This document shows, piece by piece, positions 1 to 9,469 of a DNA stretch of 33,908 bases; positions within the stretch are counted from its first letter, which is position 1, and each line of letters opens with the position of its first letter. The stretch is taken from contig CAIRAY010000069.1 in the NCBI GenBank assembly GCA_903876665.1, positions 1 through 33,908 of the forward strand. Direction: 5' to 3'. A program made the translations under genes and the position numbers. The stretch comes from an uncultured Fibrobacterota bacterium (GTDB lineage Bacteria > Fibrobacterota > Fibrobacteria > Fibrobacterales > Fibrobacteraceae). The notes below the pieces were generated by a model. That model did no database searches, was not told the DNA's origin, and saw only the letters and a program-made list of their open reading frames with translations.

Positions 1-72
1 GGCAAGGATTATGCGGACCTGCTGCCCAACGCGCTCGCCGATGCGCTCGACGAAATCGACAAATTGCCGTAA
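1..72 (+). CDS. 3' end of an unidentified CDS (partial, enters from left)
   Basis: Frame 1 is open from the window edge to a TAA at 70-72 and encodes 23 residues ending in ALADALDEIDKLP. The composition (Ala, Leu, Asp, Glu) looks like a genuine helical C-terminus. The fragment is too short to assign; the end of a transposase is one possibility but nothing visible proves it. Confidence 0.4.
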   Translation, partial: GKDYADLLPNALADALDEIDKLP

Positions 73-73
73 A

Positions 74-370
74 CCGAAATCCCCGAACCCTTATGCATCG
101 TCAGAATGCTTTTGTAAAGATGCGTTCGTCGGACGGATACTGCAACCAGACGAGACCGTTCCATCGATTGAGGAATTGGTCGTTAAGGTAGACCTACAGC
201 AACGCATCAAGGAGATGGAGGCCGAGCGGGCGAAACTTCGTGATGGTCTTTTCAGCCACCAAGACCGCGTGGAAAAAGACAAGGAATCGCTATTGGACCA
301 GGTGGAGGAGCAGCTCAAGCTCTCTTGGAATGTCCAGGAGCTCATGACTATCCATTGGACCGTGACTTAG
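74..370 (+). pseudogene. C-terminal remnant of a SNF2/DEAD-type helicase-like protein
   Basis: Frame 2 is open to TAG at 368-370. From about nt 140 it encodes a charged coiled-coil-like stretch (LQQRIKEMEAERAKLRDGLF, then a QDRVEKDKESLL segment) ending in LMTIHWTVT. That pattern, a heptad-rich tail with 'LFxxQDxVE' and a terminal 'LxTIxW', resembles the extreme C-terminus of SNF2-type helicases found with DNA methylase or restriction genes; this is family knowledge from memory. There is no credible start codon, and the upstream part of the frame is only a shadow of the frame-1 CDS, so it is probably a decayed tail. A short unrelated coiled-coil protein is the alternative. Confidence 0.35.
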
Positions 371-963
371 CTTTTGACTTTCTTCGCTGCGATGATCTGT
401 TTATGGATGGGCAACAAATCAAAGTACATGGAGACGAGTCCGCTTGTCTTGGTTGCTTTTAATCGTTTGAAACCAAGTGACTCATAAAACGTCACGCGAC
501 TTTCGAGCGAATCTAAGATCAGGAAACGGCAACCTGTGCGGTTGCTATCACTGGCGAAAAGCATTGTAAGATACTGGATCACTGATGCGCCAAGATTCTG
601 CTTCGCATACTTAACCGAACGAGCAACCATCCAAAGTTTGACGCATGGAATTTCCAATTGATCTTTCCGTGTCCAAGCGGGTAGGCTCTCGACGATAGGA
701 CTTTCCTTTATGGGAATACTTGCGTTATACAAACATGCGTATGCAGCCAAGTCGCCAGTAGTAGCAGTCCAAATCAGGGTTTTGGCAAATAAGCCTTTTT
801 GAAGGGTTCCTACCTGTGCTAGAAAACGGTGGAACAAGGCTTCAGAATAACCGCAATCGAACTTACGGATGATGCGATTGTGTATGGTGCTATCAAAGAA
901 TTTGGGAATTGGAGATATATTTGCGGGGCAAACATCCAGCCCAGGCAAGGATCTTGCTGTCAC
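367..963 (-). CDS. GNAT-family N-acetyltransferase, possibly toxin-like
   Basis: A 198-residue protein starting at GTG 963, the first start after the stop of the upstream small gene. The C-terminal half carries the GNAT core: a beta strand (KLWMVARSVKYA), the acetyl-CoA pyrophosphate loop in the QNLGAS segment, then GCRFLILDSLESRVTFYESLGFKR, the usual motif B with 'FYxxLGF'. GNATs transfer an acetyl group from acetyl-CoA to an amine; the TacT/AtaT toxins of this fold acetylate charged aminoacyl-tRNA. Only 3 nt separate it in frame from the 56-aa gene before it, so the two are probably co-translated. The small-gene-then-GNAT order resembles TacA-TacT modules, but the small protein is not an obvious ribbon-helix-helix antitoxin. 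The fold is a confident call; the toxin role is inference. Confidence 0.7.
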   Translation of the reverse strand: MTARSLPGLDVCPANISPIPKFFDSTIHNRIIRKFDCGYSEALFHRFLAQVGTLQKGLFAKTLIWTATTGDLAAYACLYNASIPIKESPIVESLPAWTRKDQLEIPCVKLWMVARSVKYAKQNLGASVIQYLTMLFASDSNRTGCRFLILDSLESRVTFYESLGFKRLKATKTSGLVSMYFDLLPIHKQIIAAKKVKS

Positions 964-966
964 AGA

Positions 967-1137
967 TCAGAACCTAGAAAGTTGATCGCTGTAGCGTGCA
1001 ACTAAGTCGCGCTCGTATTTGTTTGGCTTGCGCGTCGCATTTTTCTTGAGATCCGCAGAAAGAGCTTTACTATCAGACTTGCTCAGCCTGATGCGAACCC
1101 CATAGGGGGCAATAATGGACTTAATTTTAGCTGCCAT
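967..1137 (-). CDS. small basic protein preceding the GNAT gene (antitoxin candidate)
   Basis: ATG at 1137 to TGA at 967-969 encodes 56 residues starting MAAKIKSIIAPYGVRIRLSKSD and ending YSDQLSRF. It is rich in Lys and Arg, with a short beta-like start and a helical second half. No known domain is recognised. It lies directly ahead of the GNAT gene (3-nt gap, same frame) and its start is 11 nt from the 25-nt dyad at 1148-1172, so the dyad is well placed to control it. The size, charge and position suit an antitoxin or DNA-binding partner, but that is inference. The ribosome-binding site is weak. Confidence 0.5.
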   Translation of the reverse strand: MAAKIKSIIAPYGVRIRLSKSDSKALSADLKKNATRKPNKYERDLVARYSDQLSRF

Positions 1138-1147
1138 ATCTTAAATA

Positions 1148-1172
1148 TAAGCAATTGCAGTGCAATTGCTTA
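1148..1172. promoter_or_regulatory. perfect 25-nt dyad operator between divergent genes
   Basis: The arms TAAGCAATTGCA and TGCAATTGCTTA are exact reverse complements around one central G. Inside lie two copies of the 8-nt palindrome GCAATTGC (1151-1158 and 1162-1169), 11 bp apart, about one helical turn. This is the usual geometry for a dimeric HTH repressor binding as two dimers on one DNA face. It sits between the small/GNAT genes (minus) and the XRE-ImmA gene (plus), and a minus-strand TATATT -10-like box directly abuts it (1144-1149). The XRE domain of the plus-strand gene is the obvious candidate ligand. Confidence 0.65.
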
Positions 1173-1225
1173 GAACAAGAAACTAAAGTTTACGATTCGC
1201 CTTAAAAAATATTAAATTGTAAACC

Positions 1226-2224
1226 ATGATCGAGTTTGATGGGAAGCGCTTGCAGCGGGCCAGGAAATCCATGGGCCTCTCCTTGCGTGATTTGGCCGAG
1301 AAGATCGGGCTTTCCCATGCCAGCATCAAGAAATATGAAGACGGTCTTCTCAAGCCCTCGGACGATGTTCTCGATGTGATCGCCAGTGTGCTTCAAGTAG
1401 GGATCTCCTACTTTGCGCCTCACCCAGCACCGACATTGTCCCTTGGCCAGATCGAGTTCCGCATGAAGGGCGAACTACCGACCAGGGCTCTTGAAGCCAT
1501 CCGTAACGATGTGTTAGAGCGCTTAGAGCGCCGGTTGGAATTGGAGTCACTCTTTCCTCAACCTCCGGTGAGTGCCTTTCAAAGAATGGATGTAACTGGC
1601 GTTCGCTCATTGGATGACGTAGAAAGCCTCGCAGATCGTGTGCGCCAAGCATGGAATCTGGGTGGTGGACCCATATGGGGTTTACCAGATGTTCTCGAAG
1701 AGAATGGCATTCATGTGTTCCCCGTCGAAGTCGGTCGGGAGCATCACTTCGATGGAATGACCGCGAGTTGTGGCGAATTGCCACTGGTGGTTATCGGAAA
1801 GGGATTTCCGGGTGATCGTCAGCGCTTTACCTTAGCCCATGAGCTCGGGCATCAGCTGCTACAATCCGCAAAACTCAAGAAGGCCATCACCCTTGAAGAA
1901 GCGTGCAATCGATTTGCCGGTGCCTTCCTATTGCCCAAGGTTGTTGTACTTCGCGACATTGGCAACTTCCGAACGAACCTTGATATCCAAGAACTAACGC
2001 TATTGAAGATGCAGTATGGCATCAGCATGCAAGCGATCCTCCATCGTTGCCATGAGCTAGGTGTTATTACGGGAACAACCTATTCCGAACTCCATTCCAT
2101 GTTCAAGCAAAACGGATGGGATAAGGTGGAACCAGGAGAGGCTGTGCTTGTGGAGCAAGGGCGGATGCTGGAACGGCTAGAATACAGAGCAAAGGCAGAA
2201 GGATTTATGGGAGGGCAACAATGA
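1226..2224 (+). CDS. XRE-family HTH regulator with ImmA/IrrE metallopeptidase domain
   Basis: A 332-residue, two-domain protein. Residues about 6-62 are an XRE helix-turn-helix (LSLRDLAEKIGLSHASIKKYEDG). Residues about 135-250 are an ImmA/IrrE zinc peptidase with HELGH at 205-209 (two His ligands and the catalytic Glu) and the downstream acidic ligand in EEACNRFAGAFLLP (about 224-231). Proteins of this class (COG2856-like) cleave or control partner repressors, as ImmA does for ICEBs1 ImmR, or act in toxin-antitoxin pairs. It is divergent from the GNAT module across a perfect dyad and so probably autoregulates. No Shine-Dalgarno is visible, and an AT-rich stretch precedes the ATG. Confidence 0.9.
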   Translation: MIEFDGKRLQRARKSMGLSLRDLAEKIGLSHASIKKYEDGLLKPSDDVLDVIASVLQVGISYFAPHPAPTLSLGQIEFRMKGELPTRALEAIRNDVLERLERRLELESLFPQPPVSAFQRMDVTGVRSLDDVESLADRVRQAWNLGGGPIWGLPDVLEENGIHVFPVEVGREHHFDGMTASCGELPLVVIGKGFPGDRQRFTLAHELGHQLLQSAKLKKAITLEEACNRFAGAFLLPKVVVLRDIGNFRTNLDIQELTLLKMQYGISMQAILHRCHELGVITGTTYSELHSMFKQNGWDKVEPGEAVLVEQGRMLERLEYRAKAEGFMGGQQ

Positions 2225-2472
2225 AGGCAAAGAATACACAGATCACTCATACCATGGGTGCCCGCGAGCTGCCCTTTTGTACGCAATCTGGTATAGCTTC
2301 AAATGATCATATTGCCGGCGTTGGCAATATGATCGAAGTCTGTTTTGACAATAAAAGAAAGGCCGCACCGACCTTCGATGCGACCTTTAATATTTGGAGC
2401 TGTAGACATCCGAATGGAATCGATCCGCTTGCGCGAACCCTCGCTTACAGCGAGGTGGGTCTGGCTCCTTAG
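2221..2472 (+). CDS. doubtful 83-aa ORF overlapping the ImmA/IrrE gene stop
   Basis: The ATG overlaps the upstream stop as ATGA and has a strong Shine-Dalgarno (GGGAGGG at 2209-2215, 5 nt ahead), so initiation here is plausible. The product begins MKAKNTQITHTMGARELPF and matches no family I know. After the first 25 or so codons the frame runs through two hairpins (2305-2334, 2358-2388) and a cloverleaf-like element (2396-2468), which is unusual for coding DNA. It may be a real coupled partner, the truncated start of one, or a chance frame over structured RNA. Confidence 0.3.
   Translation: MKAKNTQITHTMGARELPFCTQSGIASNDHIAGVGNMIEVCFDNKRKAAPTFDATFNIWSCRHPNGIDPLARTLAYSEVGLAP
2305..2334. terminator. 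perfect 12-bp stem-loop downstream of the ImmA/IrrE gene
   Basis: GATCATATTGCC (2305-2316) and GGCAATATGATC (2323-2334) pair perfectly around a 6-nt loop, 80 nt after the metallopeptidase stop. There is no uridine run immediately after it on either strand, so it may be a transcript-stabilising hairpin or protein-binding dyad rather than a classic intrinsic terminator. Confidence 0.4.
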
Positions 2473-2485
2473 TACCATTAATTAA
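2347..2485 (-). ncRNA. candidate small structured RNA on the minus strand
   Basis: Read on minus, a promoter (2492-2520) would start transcription near 2485. The RNA would then fold a closing helix GGAGC/GCTCC plus AGAC/GTCT (plus-strand ends 2396-2407 and 2459-2468) around three arms. The arms are a 5-bp stem with 7-nt loop containing UGUAA (2439-2455), a stem capped by a GCAA tetraloop (GNRA on the minus strand only) and a short third arm. A hairpin (2388-2358) followed by CTTTTATT then terminates it. The first arm resembles a tRNA anticodon arm (GUA, Tyr-like), but there is no D-arm and no valid T-arm, so it is not a normal tRNA. A 59-aa minus-strand ORF (2299-2478) overlaps it and could instead be the product. 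No known RNA family is recognised. Confidence 0.35.
2358..2388 (-). terminator. hairpin with U-rich tail ending the candidate minus-strand RNA
   Basis: The arms AAAGGCCGCA (2358-2367) and TGCGACCTTT (2379-2388) pair with one mismatch. On the minus strand the hairpin is followed by CTTTTATT, a reasonable intrinsic terminator. On the plus strand only AATATTT follows, so it may work weakly in both directions. Confidence 0.45.
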
Positions 2486-2491
2486 ACTAAG

Positions 2492-2520
2492 AATATACAT
2501 AAGGTGATGGAGGAATTCAA
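2492..2520 (-). promoter_or_regulatory. sigma-70-like promoter for the candidate small RNA
   Basis: On the minus strand TTGAAT (2520-2515) and TATATT (2497-2492) are separated by exactly 17 nt. The predicted start is near 2485, 17 nt before the structured element. No annotated minus-strand gene would otherwise use it. Confidence 0.4.
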
Positions 2521-4701
<2,181 letters not shown>

Positions 4702-4712
<11 letters not shown>

Positions 4713-5019
4713 AAAACGCAACGGATTTCGCCGAGAAATTGGGGCAAAGGCGAGAAGAAAAATTCGGGCCCAGCGCAACCCCGCTCCGGGAATTTGGGTT
4801 GGCCTGGGCATGATCGGACTCATCGGCTGGTCGGTGGTAATTCCAACCCTGCTCGGCGCTGCACTGGGCCAATGGATAGACCGCAACTATGCTCATGGGC
4901 ACGCCTGGACCTTAGCCCTACTGGTTGTGGGGCTCGTTTTGGGATGCGCCATTGCCTGGCGCTGGGTGACTAAAGAGGACAAGGAAATGCGAAAAGAAAA
5001 GGAGACACACAATGAATGA
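4702..5019 (+). CDS. atpQ: N-type ATPase membrane subunit AtpQ
   Basis: 105 residues starting MNTEKRNGFRREIGAKARRK. The basic N-terminus of about 35 residues is followed by two membrane helices (about 33-60 and 70-93) and a charged tail. This is the small AtpQ protein (AtpZ/AtpI-like) found only in N-ATPase operons, between atpC and atpR. It is thought to help assembly or divalent-cation handling; its exact role is unsettled. ATG 4702 was preferred over the in-frame TTG two codons earlier. It overlaps atpC by 11 nt and atpR by 8 nt. Confidence 0.85.
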
Positions 5020-5323
5020 ACCCTTGATCTGGATTGCCTCAGTAATATGGGGAGTCACCCTAGGAGGATTTTTCTTTGGTGGCCTGCTATGGACAGTCCG
5101 CAAGGCAGTGGCTTCCAATCGCCCTGCCTTGTGGCTCATCGGGAGCCTAATCATCCGGATGGGAGCTCTTCTAACCGGTTTTTATGTAATGTCCTATGGA
5201 GACTGGAAACGCCTGATCCTATGCTTCGTGGGGTTTTTCCTTGGCCGTTCCCTCGTGATTCGGCTTACCCGAGGCCTGCAGATTCCCGTTCTTTTGGACG
5301 AGGAGGAGAACCATGCGCCTTAG
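5012..5323 (+). CDS. atpR: N-type ATPase membrane subunit AtpR
   Basis: 103 residues, with three predicted membrane helices (about 5-27, 40-61, 68-85) and a short acidic tail. It matches the AtpR family ('F1/F0 ATPase subunit 2'), exclusive to N-ATPase operons. Arginines lie at helix ends or within helices (WTVRKAV, LIIRMGALL, FLGRSLVIRLTR). The family literature suggests such charges engage the carboxylates of the c subunit during ring assembly; here that is inference. ATG overlaps the end of atpQ, and the 3' end overlaps atpB by 11 nt. Confidence 0.85.
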   Translation: MNEPLIWIASVIWGVTLGGFFFGGLLWTVRKAVASNRPALWLIGSLIIRMGALLTGFYVMSYGDWKRLILCFVGFFLGRSLVIRLTRGLQIPVLLDEEENHAP

Positions 5324-5942
5324 TCCCGATGAAGCAATCTTCTGGCAATATGGGGCGATCAAACTCAATGCCACCATAGCCTTCACCTGGGGGGTGATGC
5401 TTTTGCTCACGATCTGCGCGAGAGTAATGACACACAAAGGAATTCTGGAGATGATCGTTACCGCAACGGAAATGCAAATTGCCGAAGTGGGCCTAAAACC
5501 CGCCAAAAAATACATGCCCTTTTTGGGAACTATTTTTCTCTTTATTGCCACCGCAAATTTGTGCACGGTGATTCCAGGCTACGAGCCCCCTACGGGGTCC
5601 CTATCCACCACGGCGGCTTTGGCCTTGTGCGTTTTTGTAGCCGTCCCCCTTTTTGGAATCCATTCCCTGGGGTTTTGGGGTTATCTGAAATCCTACGCCG
5701 AGCCTACGGTGATCATGCTGCCTTTCAACATTATTGGCGACCTTTCTCGCACCTTGGCGCTCGCAATCCGCCTCTTTGGAAATATGATGAGCGGAACCAT
5801 GATCATCGCAATTTTACTCGCCATTTCCCCATTTTTCTTTCCGGTCTTGATGACGATTCTTGGCTTACTTACCGGAACCGTTCAAGCGTACATCTTCAGC
5901 ATTTTGGCCTCGGTATTTATTGCTGCGGCAACTCAAAAATAA
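5313..5942 (+). CDS. atpB: N-type ATPase Fo subunit a
   Basis: 209 residues. The strong Shine-Dalgarno GAGGAGGAG lies just before ATG 5313, inside the end of atpR. Hydrophobic helices are at about 20-37, 68-90, 98-120 and 135-205. The essential arginine of the ion half-channels is Arg153 in TLALAIRLFGNMMSGT, the most conserved helix of the family. Subunit a forms the stator channel that passes H+ or Na+ to and from the rotating c-ring. It is shorter than housekeeping a subunits (usually 240-270 residues), as expected for the N-type. Confidence 0.93.
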   Translation: MRLSPDEAIFWQYGAIKLNATIAFTWGVMLLLTICARVMTHKGILEMIVTATEMQIAEVGLKPAKKYMPFLGTIFLFIATANLCTVIPGYEPPTGSLSTTAALALCVFVAVPLFGIHSLGFWGYLKSYAEPTVIMLPFNIIGDLSRTLALAIRLFGNMMSGTMIIAILLAISPFFFPVLMTILGLLTGTVQAYIFSILASVFIAAATQK

Positions 5943-5951
5943 GGAGCAATT

Positions 5952-6233
5952 ATGGACAACACGACAAGCATTGCGGTAACATCTATTGTCATTGCAGGAA
6001 TCACCACCTGTTTTGGGGTAATTGGGCCGGCCTTGGCGGAAGGGAGGGCGGTAGCGACGGCGCTCACTTCCTTGGCTCAACAACCGGATGCTTCGGCAAC
6101 CATTACCCGAACTTTGTTCGTAGGGCTTGCGATGATTGAATCCACGGCAATTTATTGCTTTGTGGTATCCATGATTCTCCTCTTTGCCAACCCGTTCTGG
6201 AACCACGCCATTGCACAAGTGGCAGGGAAGTAA
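5952..6233 (+). CDS. atpE: N-type ATPase Fo subunit c (two-carboxylate rotor subunit)
   Basis: 93 residues with two membrane helices (about 8-42 and 50-80) joined by the polar loop AQQPDA. Helix 2 carries the ion-binding Glu63 in AMIESTAIYCF; Ser64, Thr65 and Tyr68 match the Na+-site residues of Ilyobacter c (E65, S66, T67, Y70). Where Ilyobacter has Gln32 in helix 1, this protein has Glu30 (PALAEGRA). A Glu in both helices is typical of N-ATPase rotors. By sequence either Na+ or H+ coupling remains possible. Shine-Dalgarno AAGGAGC precedes the ATG, the strongest site in the operon, fitting the many copies of c needed. Confidence 0.94.
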   Translation: MDNTTSIAVTSIVIAGITTCFGVIGPALAEGRAVATALTSLAQQPDASATITRTLFVGLAMIESTAIYCFVVSMILLFANPFWNHAIAQVAGK

Positions 6234-6237
6234 GCTT

Positions 6238-7035
6238 ATGCTGATCGATTGGTTTACTGTTGCGGCCCAGGCCCTGAATTTTCTCATCCTGGTTTGGCTG
6301 ATGAAACGGTTTCTCTACAAACCGATTGTAAACGCCATCGAGGAAAGAGAAGGGAAAATCGCCTCCCAGCTGGAAAATGCAGCAAAACAACAAGCCGAGG
6401 CGCAAACACTCCGAAACGATTATCAAGAAAAGAACTCAGAAATCGAAAATCAGCGAGCGATGCTCATGGACCGGGCCCAAGTAGAGGCCGATCGGATGAA
6501 GCAGAAACTATTCGAGGAGGCTCGTCAAGCTTCGGAGACTTTGTATGCAAAAAGAACGGAGGCCATGCAAAATGAAGCGCGCGAACTGGAGGTCGCCCTC
6601 ACCCTTCGCACCCGGCAGGAGGTATTTTCCCTCGCCCGCAAATTGCTAGCAGACCTGGCGTCCACCACCCTGGAAGAACAAATCTGCCGGGTATTCATCC
6701 ACCGCCTAGAAACCATGGACGAAAAGGAAAAGACCACCTTTGCAGAAGCCTTAAAAAACAAGGGCAATTCCACAGTGGTGCGTAGCGCATTCCATCTGCC
6801 CCAGGCCCAATGCGAGGAACTCCGCTCCACCCTTCAATCCCTTTTCTCCCCTACCCTTCAAGTCCTTTTTGAAATATCCCCACGATTGATCAATGGAATC
6901 GAAATCACCACGGATGGCTATAAGTTTGCCTGGACCATCGCGGAATACCTGTCCTCATGGGAAAGATGCCTCGGCGAGCTACTCCAGGCTTCAACCAGGA
7001 CTCCTGGTTTGGATTCCGGGAAGGGTAACCCATGA
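6238..7035 (+). CDS. atpF: N-type ATPase Fo subunit b with delta-like C-terminal region
   Basis: 265 residues from ATG 6238 (GGGAAG ahead; the longer frame starting inside atpE is rejected). One membrane helix lies near residues 5-22, followed by the family signature [21 protein letters not shown] and a long charged coiled coil to about 125. Residues about 130-255 resemble subunit delta/OSCP, including [20 protein letters not shown] and [20 protein letters not shown]. Ordinary b subunits are about 160 residues. The operon has no atpH, so this fusion-like extension probably supplies delta's job of joining stator stalk to the F1 top, as in other N-ATPases. Confidence 0.93.
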   Translation: MLIDWFTVAAQALNFLILVWLMKRFLYKPIVNAIEEREGKIASQLENAAKQQAEAQTLRNDYQEKNSEIENQRAMLMDRAQVEADRMKQKLFEEARQASETLYAKRTEAMQNEARELEVALTLRTRQEVFSLARKLLADLASTTLEEQICRVFIHRLETMDEKEKTTFAEALKNKGNSTVVRSAFHLPQAQCEELRSTLQSLFSPTLQVLFEISPRLINGIEITTDGYKFAWTIAEYLSSWERCLGELLQASTRTPGLDSGKGNP

Positions 7036-8564
7036 AAGAAGATCCCCAAACTCTAAGGGGCATTTTTGACCAGGCATTTACCGAAATTGCCCAAGTGGTC
7101 CAGGCCTTCTCACTCCACCTTATCGCCCAGGAAATGGGCACAGTCACCAGCGTGACCACAGGAATCGCCAAAGTTTCGGGCTTACCGGGCGTGGGGTTTG
7201 AAGAATTGGTGACATTCCCCAATAACATTCTGGGCATTGCCTTTAATGTGGATGAAAATGAAGTGGGAGTGGTTTTGCTTGGGGATTACTGGAAGGTTCA
7301 GGCTGGAGACGATGTCCGGCGCACGGGACGGGTTCTGGATGTCCCTGTTGGCCCAGGGCTTTTAGGACGCATCATCGATCCTCTGGGAATACCGCTGGAT
7401 GGCCAGGGGACAGTGGTTTCCGACAAACGACTTCCCGTTGAACGATCCGCACCACCGATCATGGACCGTTCCCCCGTCACGGAACCATTACAGACAGGAA
7501 TCATCGCCATCGACGCCTTGATCCCAGTTGGTCGTGGGCAACGGGAATTGATCATGGGCGACCGACAAACCGGGAAAACAGCCATCGCCATCAACACCAT
7601 TCTTAACCAAAAAGACAAAAATGTTTTGTGCGTATATTGTGCAATTGGACAAAAGGCATCGGCTGTTGCGAAGTTTGTTTCCATTCTGCAGAATAACGAG
7701 GCCATGGAATACACCGTCATTGTTGTCACGGAAGGAAACGAACCGCCGGGACTTACCTACATCGCCCCATACGCCGCCACAAGCATCGCCGAGTATTTCA
7801 TGGAATCCGGCCGGGATGTCTTGATTGTCTATGACGACCTTACCCAACATGCGCGGGCCTACCGGGAGCTTTCCCTCCTATTGCGGAGGCCGCCGGGCCG
7901 TGAAGCGTTTCCCGGGGACATCTTTTACATTCACTCACGCCTTTTGGAACGAGCCACCCATTTGCGCCATGAACTAGGCGCAGGATCCCTGACCGCCCTC
8001 CCAATTATTGAAACGGAAGCACAGGATATCTCTGCATATGTTCCCACTAATTTGATATCCATCACCGATGGGCAAATTTTTCTATCGCCTACCCTTTTTG
8101 AATTGGGAATTTTGCCCGCCATTGATGTGGGAAGATCCGTGTCCCGCGTGGGAGGAAAAGCCCAGCGCCCAGCCTACCGCGCTGTTGCGGGAAGCCTCAA
8201 GCTGGCCTACGCTCAATTTGAAGAGCTGGAAAACTTCTCTCGCTTCGGGTCACGCCTCGATGAGGATAGTCGCAAAACCATCGAACACGGCCAGAGGATC
8301 CGAGCCTGTTTGAACCAGTCCGAATTTGCACATATTTCCGTGTCAGGGCAAATTTGCATTCTGCTTGCCCTGAATGGAGGGCTTTTTGACCCCATAGCGC
8401 TCCAGCAAATGAAGAAAGCTACCACCGCCCTTGGGGATGCGATGGAATTGATGCCACCTGATATCCTAGATCGATTAGATTCCTCGGAAAAACTGCAAGA
8501 CAAGGATCGGGAATTGATTCTCCAATTGGCAAAACAAACCCTGGGAAACCGGAGTGAACCATGA
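7032..8564 (+). CDS. atpA: N-type ATPase F1 subunit alpha
   Basis: 510 residues, the non-catalytic nucleotide-binding subunit of the F1 head. The P-loop GDRQTGKT is at 176-183 and the Walker B-like segment [20 protein letters not shown] at about 259-278. The alpha signature near 360-375 reads [17 protein letters not shown]. The start overlaps the atpF stop as ATGA, so translation is coupled. Length and motif order are normal for the family, with no sign of damage. Confidence 0.95.
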   Translation: MKEDPQTLRGIFDQAFTEIAQVVQAFSLHLIAQEMGTVTSVTTGIAKVSGLPGVGFEELVTFPNNILGIAFNVDENEVGVVLLGDYWKVQAGDDVRRTGRVLDVPVGPGLLGRIIDPLGIPLDGQGTVVSDKRLPVERSAPPIMDRSPVTEPLQTGIIAIDALIPVGRGQRELIMGDRQTGKTAIAINTILNQKDKNVLCVYCAIGQKASAVAKFVSILQNNEAMEYTVIVVTEGNEPPGLTYIAPYAATSIAEYFMESGRDVLIVYDDLTQHARAYRELSLLLRRPPGREAFPGDIFYIHSRLLERATHLRHELGAGSLTALPIIETEAQDISAYVPTNLISITDGQIFLSPTLFELGILPAIDVGRSVSRVGGKAQRPAYRAVAGSLKLAYAQFEELENFSRFGSRLDEDSRKTIEHGQRIRACLNQSEFAHISVSGQICILLALNGGLFDPIALQQMKKATTALGDAMELMPPDILDRLDSSEKLQDKDRELILQLAKQTLGNRSEP

Positions 8565-9469
8565 GCGAAACTAGGGTAATCCTACGACGAAAAATTGGTG
8601 GTGCAAAGGACCTCCAATCCGTTGTCCAAACCATGAAGACCCTGGCAGCCTCCAGTTTAGCCCAATACGAAAAATCCGCACTAGCCCTAAGTGATTATCT
8701 TCATACGGTGGAACTTGGACTGGGAGTCTCCTTTCGTTCCAGCCGGTCATTGCACCCAAGCAACAGGGCTCCCAAACCAGAGCCCGCAAAGGCGATTGGG
8801 GCCGTGGTCTTTGGGTCGGATCTGGGGCTGGTAGGAAAATTCAATGAAGCCATTACCGGCCATGCTCTCAACACCTTGACCCCTCTTCGCCTTAAGCCCC
8901 ATGTGTGGGCGATTGGAGAACGCGTACAAACGTGCCTGTTGGATGCAGGTCATCCGCCCGTTGGGATGTTTTCCGTTCCTACCTCCATCCAGGGCATCAC
9001 TACACTGGTTTCTCAAATTCTACGGGAGAATGATTTGCGCCAGATTCCAGATGAAACATCTGAACTTTATCTATTTTATAACCGACCCATGTCTGGCACA
9101 CTATACGAGCCCATTTGCCAGCGAATCTTGCCATTAGATGAGGCATGGATTCAAAGCCTAGAGGCTCTACACTGGCCAACCCATAGCCTTCCGGAAGTGA
9201 TGGGCGGAGAAACAGAAACTTTGCGAGCCCTCATTCGCGAATACCTGTTTGTTTCGATTTACCGGGCAAGCGCCGAGTCCCTTGCGAGTGAAAACGCCAG
9301 TCGCCTTGCGGCCATGCAACGCGCAGATAAAAACATTTCCGAGCTCCTGGAAAACCTAAATCGAACCTTTCACCGGATTCGCCAAAGCAGCATTGACGAA
9401 GAGCTGTTCGATGTAATTTCCGGCTTTGAAGCGCTGAATCCCCCCGCAAATCCTATGGGGAAGTACTAA
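8561..9469 (+). CDS. atpG: N-type ATPase F1 subunit gamma
   Basis: 302 residues. The N-terminal rotor helix is [25 protein letters not shown] (family 'rIksvkntqkITkAMkmVAasK'). The C-terminal helix is [29 protein letters not shown], then [19 protein letters not shown], both hallmark gamma segments. Gamma is the rotating shaft inside the alpha3-beta3 ring. ATGA overlap with atpA. It is the last gene of the operon, and its final codons overlap the convergent lipoprotein gene by 17 nt, leaving no room for a separate terminator. Confidence 0.93.
   Translation: MSETRVILRRKIGGAKDLQSVVQTMKTLAASSLAQYEKSALALSDYLHTVELGLGVSFRSSRSLHPSNRAPKPEPAKAIGAVVFGSDLGLVGKFNEAITGHALNTLTPLRLKPHVWAIGERVQTCLLDAGHPPVGMFSVPTSIQGITTLVSQILRENDLRQIPDETSELYLFYNRPMSGTLYEPICQRILPLDEAWIQSLEALHWPTHSLPEVMGGETETLRALIREYLFVSIYRASAESLASENASRLAAMQRADKNISELLENLNRTFHRIRQSSIDEELFDVISGFEALNPPANPMGKY

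Noticed and set aside
2396..2468. tRNA-Tyr-like gene on the minus strand (anticodon-arm-like hairpin with GUA, variable-arm-like hairpin, GGAGC/GCTCC closing stem)
   Set aside because: There is no D-arm between the closing stem and the anticodon-like arm, and no 5-bp T-stem with a TTCRANN loop can be formed. It is kept only as a structured RNA candidate.
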